DNA of 64,000 nt from Enterococcus larvae (GTDB lineage: Bacteria; Bacillota; Bacilli; Lactobacillales; Enterococcaceae). The translations under genes were made by a program, and so were the position numbers. Of the stretch, positions 46,532-55,774 are shown one piece after another (the stretch's first letter is position 1; the number at the start of each line of letters is the position of its first letter). The DNA lies in assembly GCF_017830045.1 (NCBI RefSeq), contig NZ_JAEDXU010000012.1, positions 50,968 to 114,967 of the forward strand. Reading direction: 5' to 3'. The notes under the pieces are model-generated. The model ran no database searches, was not told the DNA's origin, and saw only the letters and a program-made list of their open reading frames with translations.

Positions 46532-47341
46532 TTAGCTAATTGGTGTAGCTGCTACAGTCCATAATACTTTACCAGTGAATTCAGTAGCTGTTTTCACTGT
46601 GTTACCTGGTACGAATAGTGAAATAGATCCGTTTTCGATAAGGTTAGCGTCTGCTCCATTTGGAGTACCTGTAGTATCTTCTGCTCCGTTTACGCCTGCG
46701 CTTGAACCAAATTCAATTGTCCAAGTACCGAAACCTGTTGTTCCGTCAGCAGTACCCATAACGTTTACTGAGTTTCCGCTTTCGTCCAAAGTAAAGTTAC
46801 TTGCAGATGCGCCTAATACTGGTTTTTGAGCGTCAGCACCAGCTCCATCAATGTAAGGATTTGTATAAGTCAAAGTTGCTCCACCTAATACAACGCTGTC
46901 TGATGTGAACTGTTGTGTCATTTTAGCTGACAATGTCCAAGCAGTACGTGGTGTTGTCTCTGAAGCCAAACGCTTGTCAGTTACTTGTACGTAGTTACCA
47001 CGAGTACCATCAGAAACGCCTTCTTTGAATACTTCGATTTGTTTTGCAAAGTATGTTTGGTCAGTTGTTACCGCTTTTTGAGTCATGAAATCTAGTTTTG
47101 TTACCGCATCAACTGCCAATGGTCCGCCGTTTTCGTTAGGAATAACTGGTGTAGTTGGGTCTACTGGCTCTTCTGGATTTTCTGGATCGACTGGAGGATT
47201 TACTGTATCATCCTCTACATACTTGATTGTTCCTTCGCTTGTTAATTTTGTTGCATCTCCGTCTTCAGCGAATGCTGCTGATGCCGATCCGAATAGTACT
47301 GTTGCTACTAATGCTGCTGAACATAATGTTTTCAATTTCAT
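46532..47341 (-). CDS. WxL domain surface protein
   Basis: 269 residues: signal peptide cleaved after AFA (near 25), a Pro-rich linker (PPVDPENPEEPVDPTTP), then a WxL domain. The two diagnostic motifs are AWTLSAKM in the middle and LWTVAATP at the very C-terminus. WxL proteins attach non-covalently to peptidoglycan. Ribosome site TAGGAGGAAACACAC. It lies directly behind the frameshifted paralogue at 47377-48181, to which it is similar in plan and length. Confidence 0.95.
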   Translation of the reverse strand: MKLKTLCSAALVATVLFGSASAAFAEDGDATKLTSEGTIKYVEDDTVNPPVDPENPEEPVDPTTPVIPNENGGPLAVDAVTKLDFMTQKAVTTDQTYFAKQIEVFKEGVSDGTRGNYVQVTDKRLASETTPRTAWTLSAKMTQQFTSDSVVLGGATLTYTNPYIDGAGADAQKPVLGASASNFTLDESGNSVNVMGTADGTTGFGTWTIEFGSSAGVNGAEDTTGTPNGADANLIENGSISLFVPGNTVKTATEFTGKVLWTVAATPIS

Positions 47342-47376
47342 GTGTGTTTCCTCCTAGTATTGTGTGTGTGTTTTAT

Positions 47377-48181
47377 TTATGGTAACTCGGCAATAATCCA
47401 AGTTAGCACCGTTTGATAGTGTACAGGTTTCTTTTCCACCGAACCGGGTACGAAAAAGGTGATGGCGCTGTTCTTGTATACCTGCTTGTTGAAGGTCGCA
47501 TCCATCACGGCATTGCCGCTCTCATCCACCAACGGTGTCAGAGTTGACGCTAAACCAGCAGTATTTTCTTCTGAAGCACCGAACTCGATCATCCAAGTAC
47601 CGTAGCCTGTAGCCTGCACCCTGCTTTGCAGCTGCAATATCATACGTCATCCCGATCTTATCTAATTCGATCACATCCTGTTGAAAGCTGGGTGCGTACT
47701 TTTGATCCATGGTTGAATTTGCCCATGCTTTATCAAAAGATAAGAATGCACCCTTCAAGATGTCTTCAGAATTCTCTACAGAAGTAAAATTCGTTTCCTG
47801 ACGAACCTGTAAGGTCCAACCTGCGCCTGTGGCGCGACTGTCCGTTACCTGCACATAATTCCCACGTGCATTGGTGTCGCTGTGAAACAGCTGCGCATTG
47901 ACTTCATACGCCTGATCCTTATCAGATACCCTGTTTCTGCCGAAATCCAGCCTTGGTACAAAGTCCAAGCGGAGATAGCCATCGGTTGATGGCGTTTCTC
48001 CCGGATCAACTGGTGTTCCAGGTTCTTCCGGATCAACAATGATTGGCGGTTCCAGACTTCGTTCAAAGGTGATATTGCCTTCTGTTTCCAGTTTTTCACT
48101 CTCTGCAAATGCCTGTGTCCCAGCTAGAAAAGCAGTCAGAAGTCCGGCTGTACATAACAGCCTAAAGGCTTTTTTCATCAT
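47377..48181 (-). pseudogene. WxL domain protein interrupted by a 7-bp tandem duplication
   Basis: Reading from 48181: signal peptide, Pro-rich linker (IIVDPEEPGTPVDPGETP), WxL motif AGWTLQVRQ, and then a frame change. The coding strand has AGGCTAC twice in tandem (plus-strand copies 47602-47608 and 47609-47615). Removing one copy restores GAGYGTWMIEFG, which parallels GFGTWTIEFG in the next gene, and continues to the C-terminal LTWIIAELP. The repaired protein would have 265 residues. As written, the product stops about 20 residues after the duplication and lacks the distal WxL half. Could be a true mutation, a reversible switch, or an assembly error. Confidence 0.9.
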
Positions 48182-48546
48182 GACTCCCTCTTTTCTTTTC
48201 GTTTTTTCATCACGAAGAACAACAAGACAAGAGCAATCACTGCCGCTCCGCTCAACATCAACGAGCGTTGGACTACTTCACCGGTACTGGGATACTTTCC
48301 TGCCGGCTTTTGAACCACAGTCGATGATGATGTGCTTGTGCTTACAGGCGGTTCTTCTGTCGAAGAAGCGACCGGAGGTTCGGTTGTTGAGCTCTCAGAA
48401 GGTTCTGTACTATCTACATAGAACTCGATCACTCCTTGCTGCCCCACCTGACCGCCTTCCATTGCCCAAGAGGACATTGGAACACCAGTCAGAAATACCC
48501 CAACAGAGAGCAGTACAAGATAGTGTAAGAAGTGTTTCTTTTTCAT
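48178..48546 (-). CDS. Small sortase-type surface protein
   Basis: 122 residues: signal peptide (1-28), short EFYVDSTEPSES region, a Ser/Thr/Pro stalk, then a sorting signal with YPSTGE, a hydrophobic helix and KKRKEKRES tail. The motif has Tyr where canonical sortase A substrates have Leu. Small LPXTG-like proteins of this type are regular members of WxL clusters. Its stop overlaps the next start by four bases (ATGA), so translation is coupled to the frameshifted WxL gene. Confidence 0.87.
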   Translation of the reverse strand: MKKKHFLHYLVLLSVGVFLTGVPMSSWAMEGGQVGQQGVIEFYVDSTEPSESSTTEPPVASSTEEPPVSTSTSSSTVVQKPAGKYPSTGEVVQRSLMLSGAAVIALVLLFFVMKKRKEKRES

Positions 48547-48565
48547 TCGTTATACGTCCTCTCTG

Positions 48566-51500
48566 TTAAAGTGGTGCTTCCACCAGTTCCCATGTAATGG
48601 TTCCCACATAGTCACCAATCGATTTGACTGCTCCAATTTTGGTTTCCAGCTTCAAGCCGTCGCCGCTCTCTGACCAGCTGTCATTGATTTTGTATATTCC
48701 GTTATCGATATTAGTATTTTTAGCGACTTCTTGTGAACCAGAGCCTAAAACTACATCGTTACCGTTGTACACATAGATCAATGCATCTGTGACAGTGTTT
48801 GTTCCGTTACTTAGATCACTAGTCAATTTCGCCATCAGCTTCCACTGACTGCGAGTTTTCCGAGTATCCTGAACAGTCAGGTCACCTGTTACTGAGGTTG
48901 GTTGATTGATACGTTTGACGGATGATTTCACTGCTTGAACACCGAAATCAATCGTTGTTGGTGCTGAAAGTGTCAGAATACCTTTGAATTTGTATTCAAC
49001 GATTGTTCCTCCACTTACAACAGGAATCGCACGTTCATCCGGTCCCGGACGCTCTTCCAACACATAATGCTGTGCCTCAACTGCTGCAATTGCAGCAAGC
49101 ACGTCATCATTTGTCGTCAAATCAACAGTCGAACCAATTGTTTCTGTCGAAGTAATTGGTGTGTAAAGTTCACTACCATCTTCATCCACAAATTTAACAA
49201 TAAAAGTAGTTGTATTCGGCATTACTGTAACATTCACAGTAATTGCAACTGATTCACTTACTTCTGCTCCATATTGCAGTTTATAGGTAACTTGAGAGTC
49301 ATCCTGTACATCTGCATCAGTCAAAGCATCAAGTCGATCATAATAGGTACTTGGGGTAGCTGTAACATCAGGTGATGTCGTGCCATCCGCAGTTGTTGTT
49401 CCATCAGATTTGAAGCTGCGTACATTCGTGTACTGCTTTTCAAATTCGATTTGATCACCATTCAAATCATGAACTTCCTGCAGTCGCAAAATCGCATCTT
49501 CTGCAAAAATCGCTCCATGGCGATCCGCAGATATGATGGAGCCGTCTTTTACAACAATCACATTCACTGATTTTGTTTCTGAGTTTGCCGGATTCAATGC
49601 AGCAGTCCCTGCTGTATAATTGACAACTGTTTGGCGTGAATACTCATCTTCCCCTAAAGGTGCCTGAATTTCTGCCAATACGCTATCAATATTCGAAGTC
49701 AAAAACGGACGTCCATCGACTTCAGTGAAAGCTTCAATAGATGCTTTTGATGTTGAAGCAGCTTCCGTTTCAGTTAGGATGATACTTCGTGCATCAAGCT
49801 CTACTTTATTAGAATAGCGAACCTCAATATCATAGCTGTATGTGCCATCAGGTGATGTCCAGTCAGCTGGATTTGAGTTTGGTTGTTCATCAATCACTTC
49901 AGGTGTTGATCCAATCTTTGATGAAGAAATCGTTGCATTATACAACCAGGAACCTGTTGTTGCTGTTTCCGGTGTAAATGTCATTTTAGGTGAAATATTC
50001 GATGATGACGGAATAATCAAACGTCCTTTTTGGACCTTTGTTCCGGCAACTTCTGTTCCCCAGACTTTCAGCGGTGTAGGCTGATTACCTAGTTTCACAT
50101 CAGTTACATTGTGTTCAATATCACCTTTGCCATCTACTACAGGATCTTTGACAACATAGTCAATCACAGAACCAGGCATCATAATACCGTAACCATTAGC
50201 AGAACCGGTCACATCATTGTCACCAATGAATGTTTTACCCGTTGCCTTTTCATAACCCTTAAAGTTAAACGGCGTAATTTTAGATGCATTTCCAACTGTT
50301 GGATTGATTGTCAGTACTTGATAAGCGGTCTGCACACCAAACCACGTACCATTTGCACTGACTGTCGGAGTTGTTGCAGTATTATTTTTTACCCATGTCA
50401 AACGAGAGTTATCAGGATCTGTAAAATCGATATCACTGATATTGATGATTCCAGTTCCCTGACCAGATTCAATCTGGTTCTCGTCTTCTACAGTGAGCTT
50501 TCCTCCAGAAATAAATGCATTCGTTCCAGTAACACCCAGACCAGCATTATTTCTCAAACGGATGTCTCCGAAAGTACTATAAGTTGAAGCATGATTATCT
50601 TTAGTCGCACTTCCGCCGTTTTTGATATTTCCTGAAGAAGCAGTCAATGTTGTTCCATTATCAACAAGCAAGCTTGTGAAGTTGATCAAGCCAATACCAC
50701 TGACCATAATAGGATCCGTTTGATATTGTGGCTCAGTTTCTGTTGGATCTGCTGAAACGCCTACTTTAAACGTAGAGAATCGATTGATCGCCGCACTATT
50801 GGCAGCAACAGTATTGTTGATGTTATCTCCGGCATTTCCTCCGGAAATACCGCCAATTGATTTCATACGTTGAAGATTGACATCTACATTACGTAATAAT
50901 GTATTAGAAGCAATATTGCTGTATTGTGTTGCATACAGCGTTCCGATCGTAGAGCCGGGTGCATCGATATTCATAACGATATTGCCTATCTTACTCTCGT
51001 TATTTCTGGTACCGCCATCCCCATAGATCGTTGCACCATTCAGTACATCCCCAGATTCTTCATTAGCAAAAACATTCAAGGTAACCGTATTGTCACCACT
51101 ACCAAGAGCAACACTGGTACCTGCATTATAATAACGCCCTGCTGCTATTTGGACTTGTGATGGTGGGACAAATGTTTTTCCATTTTCAGTTGTAAGGTCT
51201 ATTGTTAGCGTAGCATCTCCCGTTACTGTCCCTTGCTGAGAAGGACCAGCAGAAAAGTTTTTATTTCCCGTATGACTCGGTGTTCCAGAGAAGTCACCAC
51301 CTAAGATGGTCACAGATACATCTCCATCGATTACATGGTTATCCACACCGGAATACCCGTAAGTACCACCTACAGTTCCATTATGGATTCCCTTTACAAA
51401 TTCAACAGAGGCATCCCCGAATTGTTTCCAGTCCCACCAGCCGCCGCCGGAAGTGAACCAGTCGACCTGACCGTTATTGATTTGTGTGTGACTAGGTCCA

Positions 51501-53368
51501 TACGTTCGCTGGCCGATATAACCAGTTCCTTCGGTTGTATCCACAATCCCTGCATTCATGACGTACTCAGATGCATACGTATCTGCATCAATGCCGTCAG
51601 GATGCTCGACAACACCAGAGAAGTTCCCGCCATAGGTCCAACGAGCAACTACATTGTTCATCACAGTTTTTGTTCGACCGTAAATGTAGATTGACCAAGA
51701 ATCCCCAGGAGAGCCTCCTCCTCCAACAACATCATAACCAGTATTATAAGAACGTCTATTTTTCGTCTTATCATAGTCAGTGTTATTCAAGTTGTTCGTA
51801 TGTGTATATTGTGAATACACCATTCCAGCTCCGCCAGTCGAACCATCTTCATTCAACGTTCCTAACGTAACTGTCGTATCTCCCTCGATATAACCGCCAT
51901 ACCCAGCTGCTCGGGTATAACTAGGATCGGTATCGACACTAACAACACCCGCAAGGATGTCTAAGGTAATATCCCCATATACCCGGAAAGTTGCTGCTGA
52001 TTCAGCCTTTGCTCTTCTGGCATCTTTACCCAAATTATCAAAATTGGTATTTGCTGCTGCATTAACCGATCCCGAAGTACCTAATAATGCCGCAGTAAGT
52101 CTATCAATATTTCGACTACCACCACCATAAACACCATTGAAGCTTCCTTTTTGGTAACCTCCGGCTTTTACAGTATTCTTGATAGCTCCAGTAATTGTTC
52201 CTCGAACATTATTTCCTCCAGAGTACGCAGTACTTCCGGCAGAATAGTTGCTGGTATCAACATCATTCGTGATTGCTGCTACTGTTCGATCAGAACCGAT
52301 ATTTCCCTCTCTTGAACCACCAATGAACCCGGGTGAGGCAGCTCCAGCAGCTGTATTGTTGCCATTGAATGAGCCATACCCTTTGATGGTATTACTGATT
52401 GTGCCAGTGATATTCCCGTACTGGACACCGCCATAAAGAACATCAGCAGAAAGTGATAATTTAGTAGACGCATTCTGCACGTCAATAGTTGTCGTTACAT
52501 TCCCTCCTACATTGGCGGTCGCTGATGTACCGGTTCCCATACCTCCACCATAGTAATTTGCGATACTGCCGCCAAAATCATTGATTTTCACATCAACATT
52601 TCCAGTTACAGTACCCACACGAGCACCACCGGCGATCGTAGTTACATTACCAGTAGTATTATTGAATACTAGTGAAGTTGAACCATTTAATGTCCCTCCG
52701 GTGTTGTTACCACCATAGAAGTTCCAGGTTCCAGTTCCGGTTGCATTCACAGTAATTGTTGGCGAACCTGTTACATTAGACGTATCTGATCCTCCAAACA
52801 CACTCAATCCATTTCCCTGAGAATTACCATTTAAAGATAAATCATGTCCATTCATATACAAATTTGTACCTGTATATGTGATATTTCTCAAAATCACATT
52901 CGTTCCCATATAAGCGTTTGTACCAAACGTCACTGTTTTAGCGCCAGTGGCTGCTCCTGTGTTATTTGAGATGATATCAGAGGTTGTTGTTGTTAAAACC
53001 AAGGTTTTGATGCGACCTTCCAATGCTGAAAAAGTCATATCTGCTGCATTTGGTGAAGCTGGTGGATTTTTATCTACCGCACCACTTAGGTTGGTGATAT
53101 TTGTACCGATATAGATCGCGTATTCTCCGTTATCATTCTTTTGATACAAATCAAATAGTGCTTGCTTCAATCCAGCTGCTGTTGACGCATATTCCTTATT
53201 TGTGCTGCCATCTGGTGAAGGAACAACGACCAAACTAGTTGCTGACGTTCCAGCCAACTCTCCTGAAATAGAAGTATCCGTCACAGCTGCCTCTGCATTT
53301 CCTGCAAAACCGACACTCAAAAATATTAAGCTTAAAGCCGCTAACAAGGATTTTTTTCCTAATTTCAT
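48566..53368 (-). CDS. Giant WxL-domain surface protein with beta-helix-like region
   Basis: 1600 residues. Signal peptide (1-28); a very long Asn/Thr/Gly-rich region (about 35-950) of repeated short strands such as GGSDTSNVTGSPTITVN and GGNNTGGTLNGSTSLVFN, typical of right-handed beta-helix or pectate-lyase-like adhesins. Then come mixed domains, a MucBP-like segment around 1385-1460 (TTFIVKFVDEDGSELYTP) and a C-terminal WxL domain with SQWKLMAKLT and ITWELVEAPL. Probably a non-covalently wall-bound adhesin or glycan-binding protein. First structural gene of the operon; ribosome site GGAAGGAGGTAAAAC. No catalytic site was recognised. Confidence 0.9.
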   Translation of the reverse strand: MKLGKKSLLAALSLIFLSVGFAGNAEAAVTDTSISGELAGTSATSLVVVPSPDGSTNKEYASTAAGLKQALFDLYQKNDNGEYAIYIGTNITNLSGAVDKNPPASPNAADMTFSALEGRIKTLVLTTTTSDIISNNTGAATGAKTVTFGTNAYMGTNVILRNITYTGTNLYMNGHDLSLNGNSQGNGLSVFGGSDTSNVTGSPTITVNATGTGTWNFYGGNNTGGTLNGSTSLVFNNTTGNVTTIAGGARVGTVTGNVDVKINDFGGSIANYYGGGMGTGTSATANVGGNVTTTIDVQNASTKLSLSADVLYGGVQYGNITGTISNTIKGYGSFNGNNTAAGAASPGFIGGSREGNIGSDRTVAAITNDVDTSNYSAGSTAYSGGNNVRGTITGAIKNTVKAGGYQKGSFNGVYGGGSRNIDRLTAALLGTSGSVNAAANTNFDNLGKDARRAKAESAATFRVYGDITLDILAGVVSVDTDPSYTRAAGYGGYIEGDTTVTLGTLNEDGSTGGAGMVYSQYTHTNNLNNTDYDKTKNRRSYNTGYDVVGGGGSPGDSWSIYIYGRTKTVMNNVVARWTYGGNFSGVVEHPDGIDADTYASEYVMNAGIVDTTEGTGYIGQRTYGPSHTQINNGQVDWFTSGGGWWDWKQFGDASVEFVKGIHNGTVGGTYGYSGVDNHVIDGDVSVTILGGDFSGTPSHTGNKNFSAGPSQQGTVTGDATLTIDLTTENGKTFVPPSQVQIAAGRYYNAGTSVALGSGDNTVTLNVFANEESGDVLNGATIYGDGGTRNNESKIGNIVMNIDAPGSTIGTLYATQYSNIASNTLLRNVDVNLQRMKSIGGISGGNAGDNINNTVAANSAAINRFSTFKVGVSADPTETEPQYQTDPIMVSGIGLINFTSLLVDNGTTLTASSGNIKNGGSATKDNHASTYSTFGDIRLRNNAGLGVTGTNAFISGGKLTVEDENQIESGQGTGIINISDIDFTDPDNSRLTWVKNNTATTPTVSANGTWFGVQTAYQVLTINPTVGNASKITPFNFKGYEKATGKTFIGDNDVTGSANGYGIMMPGSVIDYVVKDPVVDGKGDIEHNVTDVKLGNQPTPLKVWGTEVAGTKVQKGRLIIPSSSNISPKMTFTPETATTGSWLYNATISSSKIGSTPEVIDEQPNSNPADWTSPDGTYSYDIEVRYSNKVELDARSIILTETEAASTSKASIEAFTEVDGRPFLTSNIDSVLAEIQAPLGEDEYSRQTVVNYTAGTAALNPANSETKSVNVIVVKDGSIISADRHGAIFAEDAILRLQEVHDLNGDQIEFEKQYTNVRSFKSDGTTTADGTTSPDVTATPSTYYDRLDALTDADVQDDSQVTYKLQYGAEVSESVAITVNVTVMPNTTTFIVKFVDEDGSELYTPITSTETIGSTVDLTTNDDVLAAIAAVEAQHYVLEERPGPDERAIPVVSGGTIVEYKFKGILTLSAPTTIDFGVQAVKSSVKRINQPTSVTGDLTVQDTRKTRSQWKLMAKLTSDLSNGTNTVTDALIYVYNGNDVVLGSGSQEVAKNTNIDNGIYKINDSWSESGDGLKLETKIGAVKSIGDYVGTITWELVEAPL

Positions 53369-53570
53369 GTTTTACCTCCTTCCTCAATTATTTCTATGTG
53401 CTCATTCTATTGAAGAACACATAATTTATTTCAATTTTCTTCAAAACATGAGTTTAGTATAGATTTCATATTGTATTTTTTCATCTGTACCCTCTATTTT
53501 GTAAAAAATGAAATACAGAATTAAGTCACCGTCACTTTTTTTCAAAAGACGCCATGACTGTTATCACTTC

Positions 53571-54266
53571 TTACCATGTGATCAAGCGATATCCTTGAGA
53601 ACGAACAGTCTTTATATCAATATCCAATACACCATTCTCCTGAAATTTCGTCCGAAGGTGAAAAACCAAATTGGCGATACGTGCTTTGGAATGCTTTTGA
53701 TAGCTGCTCCATAGTTGTGTATAAAGCTCTTTATAGCCGACCGTTTCATCCGTACTATTTAGAATCTCCATCATCTTATATTCCAACTTAGTCAGCTCTA
53801 TTTCTCGTCCATCACTACTCAAAACACTTTGATTTTTTGCATTCAACTGAACTTTTGAACCTATTGAATTTTCAGTCTGTATCCTGTCTTTCACAAATCC
53901 AGATGTCACACTCTTTAAAGCAGCTTCATTTTTTACGATCAACTGCAGCTCTTCCGGAGGGCATTCACCATCAATATTATTGTTAGCTCCTAATTGCAGA
54001 TAAAGTATTCGATCTGTTTCTGAATTTTTTTTTGAGAATACCCACAGAGAAGAATCCGCTTCTTCTCTTATCTTCAAAATAAGACGACAAACTTCACTCA
54101 TGTTTTGTTGAATTTCATTGTATATAATAATGATATCCGTCTTCTCAATAGCTGAATCTATATCGTCCGAAGCTACAGACCGAACGTTATGTTCATTTTT
54201 TTCCAGCTCCTCTATGTATGATTGTTCTATTTCTCCCGATACGTTAATAACACTCACTGTACTCAT
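53571..54266 (-). CDS. Winged-helix (OmpR-type) atypical response regulator
   Basis: 231 residues: an N-terminal receiver-like alpha/beta domain (about 1-110) in which the strand carrying the phosphoacceptor reads TDIIIIYNEIQQ, with no Asp in place, and a C-terminal OmpR-type winged helix (about 135-230; LTKLEYKMMEIL, VRSQGYRLITW). Probably a phosphorylation-independent DNA-binding regulator. ATG at 54266 follows TTAGGAGGATGGGCT. It lies 202 bp before the giant WxL gene in the same direction and is the obvious candidate activator of the operon. Its upstream region contains one arm of the recombinase-flanking inverted repeat. Confidence 0.85.
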   Translation of the reverse strand: MSTVSVINVSGEIEQSYIEELEKNEHNVRSVASDDIDSAIEKTDIIIIYNEIQQNMSEVCRLILKIREEADSSLWVFSKKNSETDRILYLQLGANNNIDGECPPEELQLIVKNEAALKSVTSGFVKDRIQTENSIGSKVQLNAKNQSVLSSDGREIELTKLEYKMMEILNSTDETVGYKELYTQLWSSYQKHSKARIANLVFHLRTKFQENGVLDIDIKTVRSQGYRLITW

Positions 54267-54381
54267 AGCCCATCCTCCTAATCGATTTTTTATTTTCTGA
54301 GCCTTTTTTTTGATTTTTTTCAACAAAAACATAAAATATATACAAAGTTACTCTTATTTATTATCATTATTGTTTCTTTTA

Positions 54382-54407
54382 TTTCTGAATTGTACGACAA
54401 TGCAGAA
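54382..54407 (+). repeat. Recombinase-site-like inverted repeat, left copy (IR-A)
   Basis: Arms TTCTGAATT and AATGCAGAA around a 7-bp asymmetric spacer GTACGAC, the layout of a tyrosine-recombinase core site. The partner at 55845-55870 has the spacer GTCGTAC, its reverse complement. Located about 115 bp upstream of the winged-helix gene. Confidence 0.75.
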
Positions 54408-54432
54408 TAGCTGCTGAGATCACTTGTGCCAA
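54404..54432 (-). promoter_or_regulatory. Weak outward promoter candidate at the left end
   Basis: On the minus strand TTGGCA, 17 bp, TATTCT. The -10 overlaps the edge of IR-A and points to the winged-helix regulator gene. Less convincing than the promoter at the other end. Confidence 0.35.
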
Positions 54433-54451
54433 AAGGGATGGATCGATTTTT

Positions 54452-54478
54452 TGACGATGCTGCTGACGGCGAATAAAT
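54452..54478 (+). repeat. Arm-type repeat pair, left
   Basis: TGACG at 54452 and TGACGGCGAATAAAT at 54464-54478, spaced 12 bp. The same arrangement and the same 15-mer recur at 55681-55707. It resembles directly repeated arm sites bound by the N-terminal domain of integrases. Confidence 0.55.
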
Positions 54479-54488
54479 TCGTAAAAAA

Positions 54489-54532
54489 ATACCCCTATAA
54501 AATTTTGAAGGTTCAAAATTTTATAGGGGTAT
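54489..54532. terminator. Strong bidirectional terminator after the recombinase gene
   Basis: A 21-bp perfect stem beginning ATACCCCTATAAAATTTTGA, 2-nt loop, flanked by A and T runs. It isolates recombinase transcription from the winged-helix gene. Confidence 0.92.
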
Positions 54533-54537
54533 TTTTT

Positions 54538-55656
54538 TCAACTGATTCCAGCTAATCGTTCATCAAGAATCTGAATAGCTTCTTGTCGTTTCTCCAACAT
54601 AGAATCCGTATATGTATCAAGTGTCATACGCGTCGATTGATGACCCAGCAGCTTACTTAAGCTGGCAATATCTACACCGTTTTCCAAGCACCTCGTTGCA
54701 AAGGTATGTCTTAACACATGGAAATGTGTCTTCTCTAGCCCAGCAGATGCTACGATTTTTTGAAAGCGATAGTTGATCACCCGCGGCTCTGCAAATTTGC
54801 CGCGACAAGAAATCACATGATCTGAGCAGGCATATTTTCTTTTCTCCAGCAAATAATTTTTCAAGTTTTCTGCTAGCGGGATACTTCTCTCTGATTCCCA
54901 TGTTTTTGGTGTATTCATATCTATTTTTGTTTTTGAAGCAGCAGTAGCTTCATTTAATATTCTCGAAACTGTTCGCTTTACCGATATAGTATTCTCCTCA
55001 AAATCAATATCGGACCACTTTAAGCCGCTTATTTCCCCAATCCTCATCCCAGAATACAAAGCCAATATAATTGGTGAACAGTCTTTATCTCTAAAGGCAT
55101 GTGTCTCGAGCATTTCCTGTTGAACCAAGGTCAAAGCATGAACTTTCTTCCTTCTATATTTTGGTAAAATAACATCTTTACAGGGATTCGCTTCAAGATA
55201 CTCTCTTTGAACTGCAGCATTCAAAGATTTTTTCAAAATATTGTAGATGTTTCGAATTGTTCCCGATGACAAACCACTGTACTCTAATGAATCAATAAAG
55301 TCCTGTATCGTCCTTCTGCTAAATTCATGTAGACACCCTTCACCTAATGTACCGAGAATATGATTATCGATCAGGCGGTAGTAGCTGTAGTAGGTTGTAC
55401 TTTTGATATTCTTTTTCATGATATCCGTCATCCAGAAAGAAAGCCAATCACTAAGCGTGCCATGGTACCTGTTGATTGCAAAAGGAGCAGCAATTATTTT
55501 TGCCTTCATTACTGTTAACTTTTCTTTCACCTCTCCATATTTTTTCCCATAAACGTATCCATAGATGATTCGATGAGATACATCACGATTTTTTATATAG
55601 CGTCCCTCCCAACGTCCATCTTTTCGCTTATAAATATTTTCACCTTTTTTAGCCAA
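54538..55656 (-). CDS. Tyrosine recombinase/integrase
   Basis: 372 residues from TTG 55656 (preceded by AAGAGGGAAGTG). An N-terminal AP2-like arm-binding domain (NIYKRKDGRWEGRYIK), a SAM-like core-binding domain (about 65-150) and a complete catalytic domain are present: R205 (SGMRIGEIS), K251 (PKTWESERSIP), H313 and R316 (HVLRHTFA), H339 (LLGHQS), Y349 (LDTYTDS). All active-site residues are present. Related to phage/Tn916-type integrases in layout. It has no excisionase or other mobile-element gene beside it and is enclosed by inverted core-like repeats, which favours an invertase role. Read leftward, ending in a strong terminator. Confidence 0.93.
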   Translation of the reverse strand: MAKKGENIYKRKDGRWEGRYIKNRDVSHRIIYGYVYGKKYGEVKEKLTVMKAKIIAAPFAINRYHGTLSDWLSFWMTDIMKKNIKSTTYYSYYRLIDNHILGTLGEGCLHEFSRRTIQDFIDSLEYSGLSSGTIRNIYNILKKSLNAAVQREYLEANPCKDVILPKYRRKKVHALTLVQQEMLETHAFRDKDCSPIILALYSGMRIGEISGLKWSDIDFEENTISVKRTVSRILNEATAASKTKIDMNTPKTWESERSIPLAENLKNYLLEKRKYACSDHVISCRGKFAEPRVINYRFQKIVASAGLEKTHFHVLRHTFATRCLENGVDIASLSKLLGHQSTRMTLDTYTDSMLEKRQEAIQILDERLAGIS

Positions 55657-55680
55657 ATCGATCACTTCCCTCTTAAAATT

Positions 55681-55707
55681 TGACGGTTTTTTTGACGGCG
55701 AATAAAT
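55681..55707 (+). repeat. Arm-type repeat pair, right
   Basis: TGACG at 55681 and TGACGGCGAATAAAT at 55693-55707, same spacing and orientation as the left pair. It lies just upstream of the recombinase start, so binding here could also autoregulate the gene. Confidence 0.55.
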
Positions 55708-55774
55708 AAATATCGCTAAATACAATAAAAACCTCGTTTTTATCACTGTTTTATTTTTTATTTCAAAAAAAGTG

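Noticed and set aside
50111..50587. A 158-codon plus-strand frame inside the giant WxL gene
   Set aside because: Antisense to a clear coding region with normal codon pattern; no ribosome site; Ile/Cys/Thr-rich shadow.
54538..55656. Prophage or ICE
   Set aside because: No phage, excisionase, relaxase or conjugation genes are near the integrase, and the flanking repeats are inverted, not direct.
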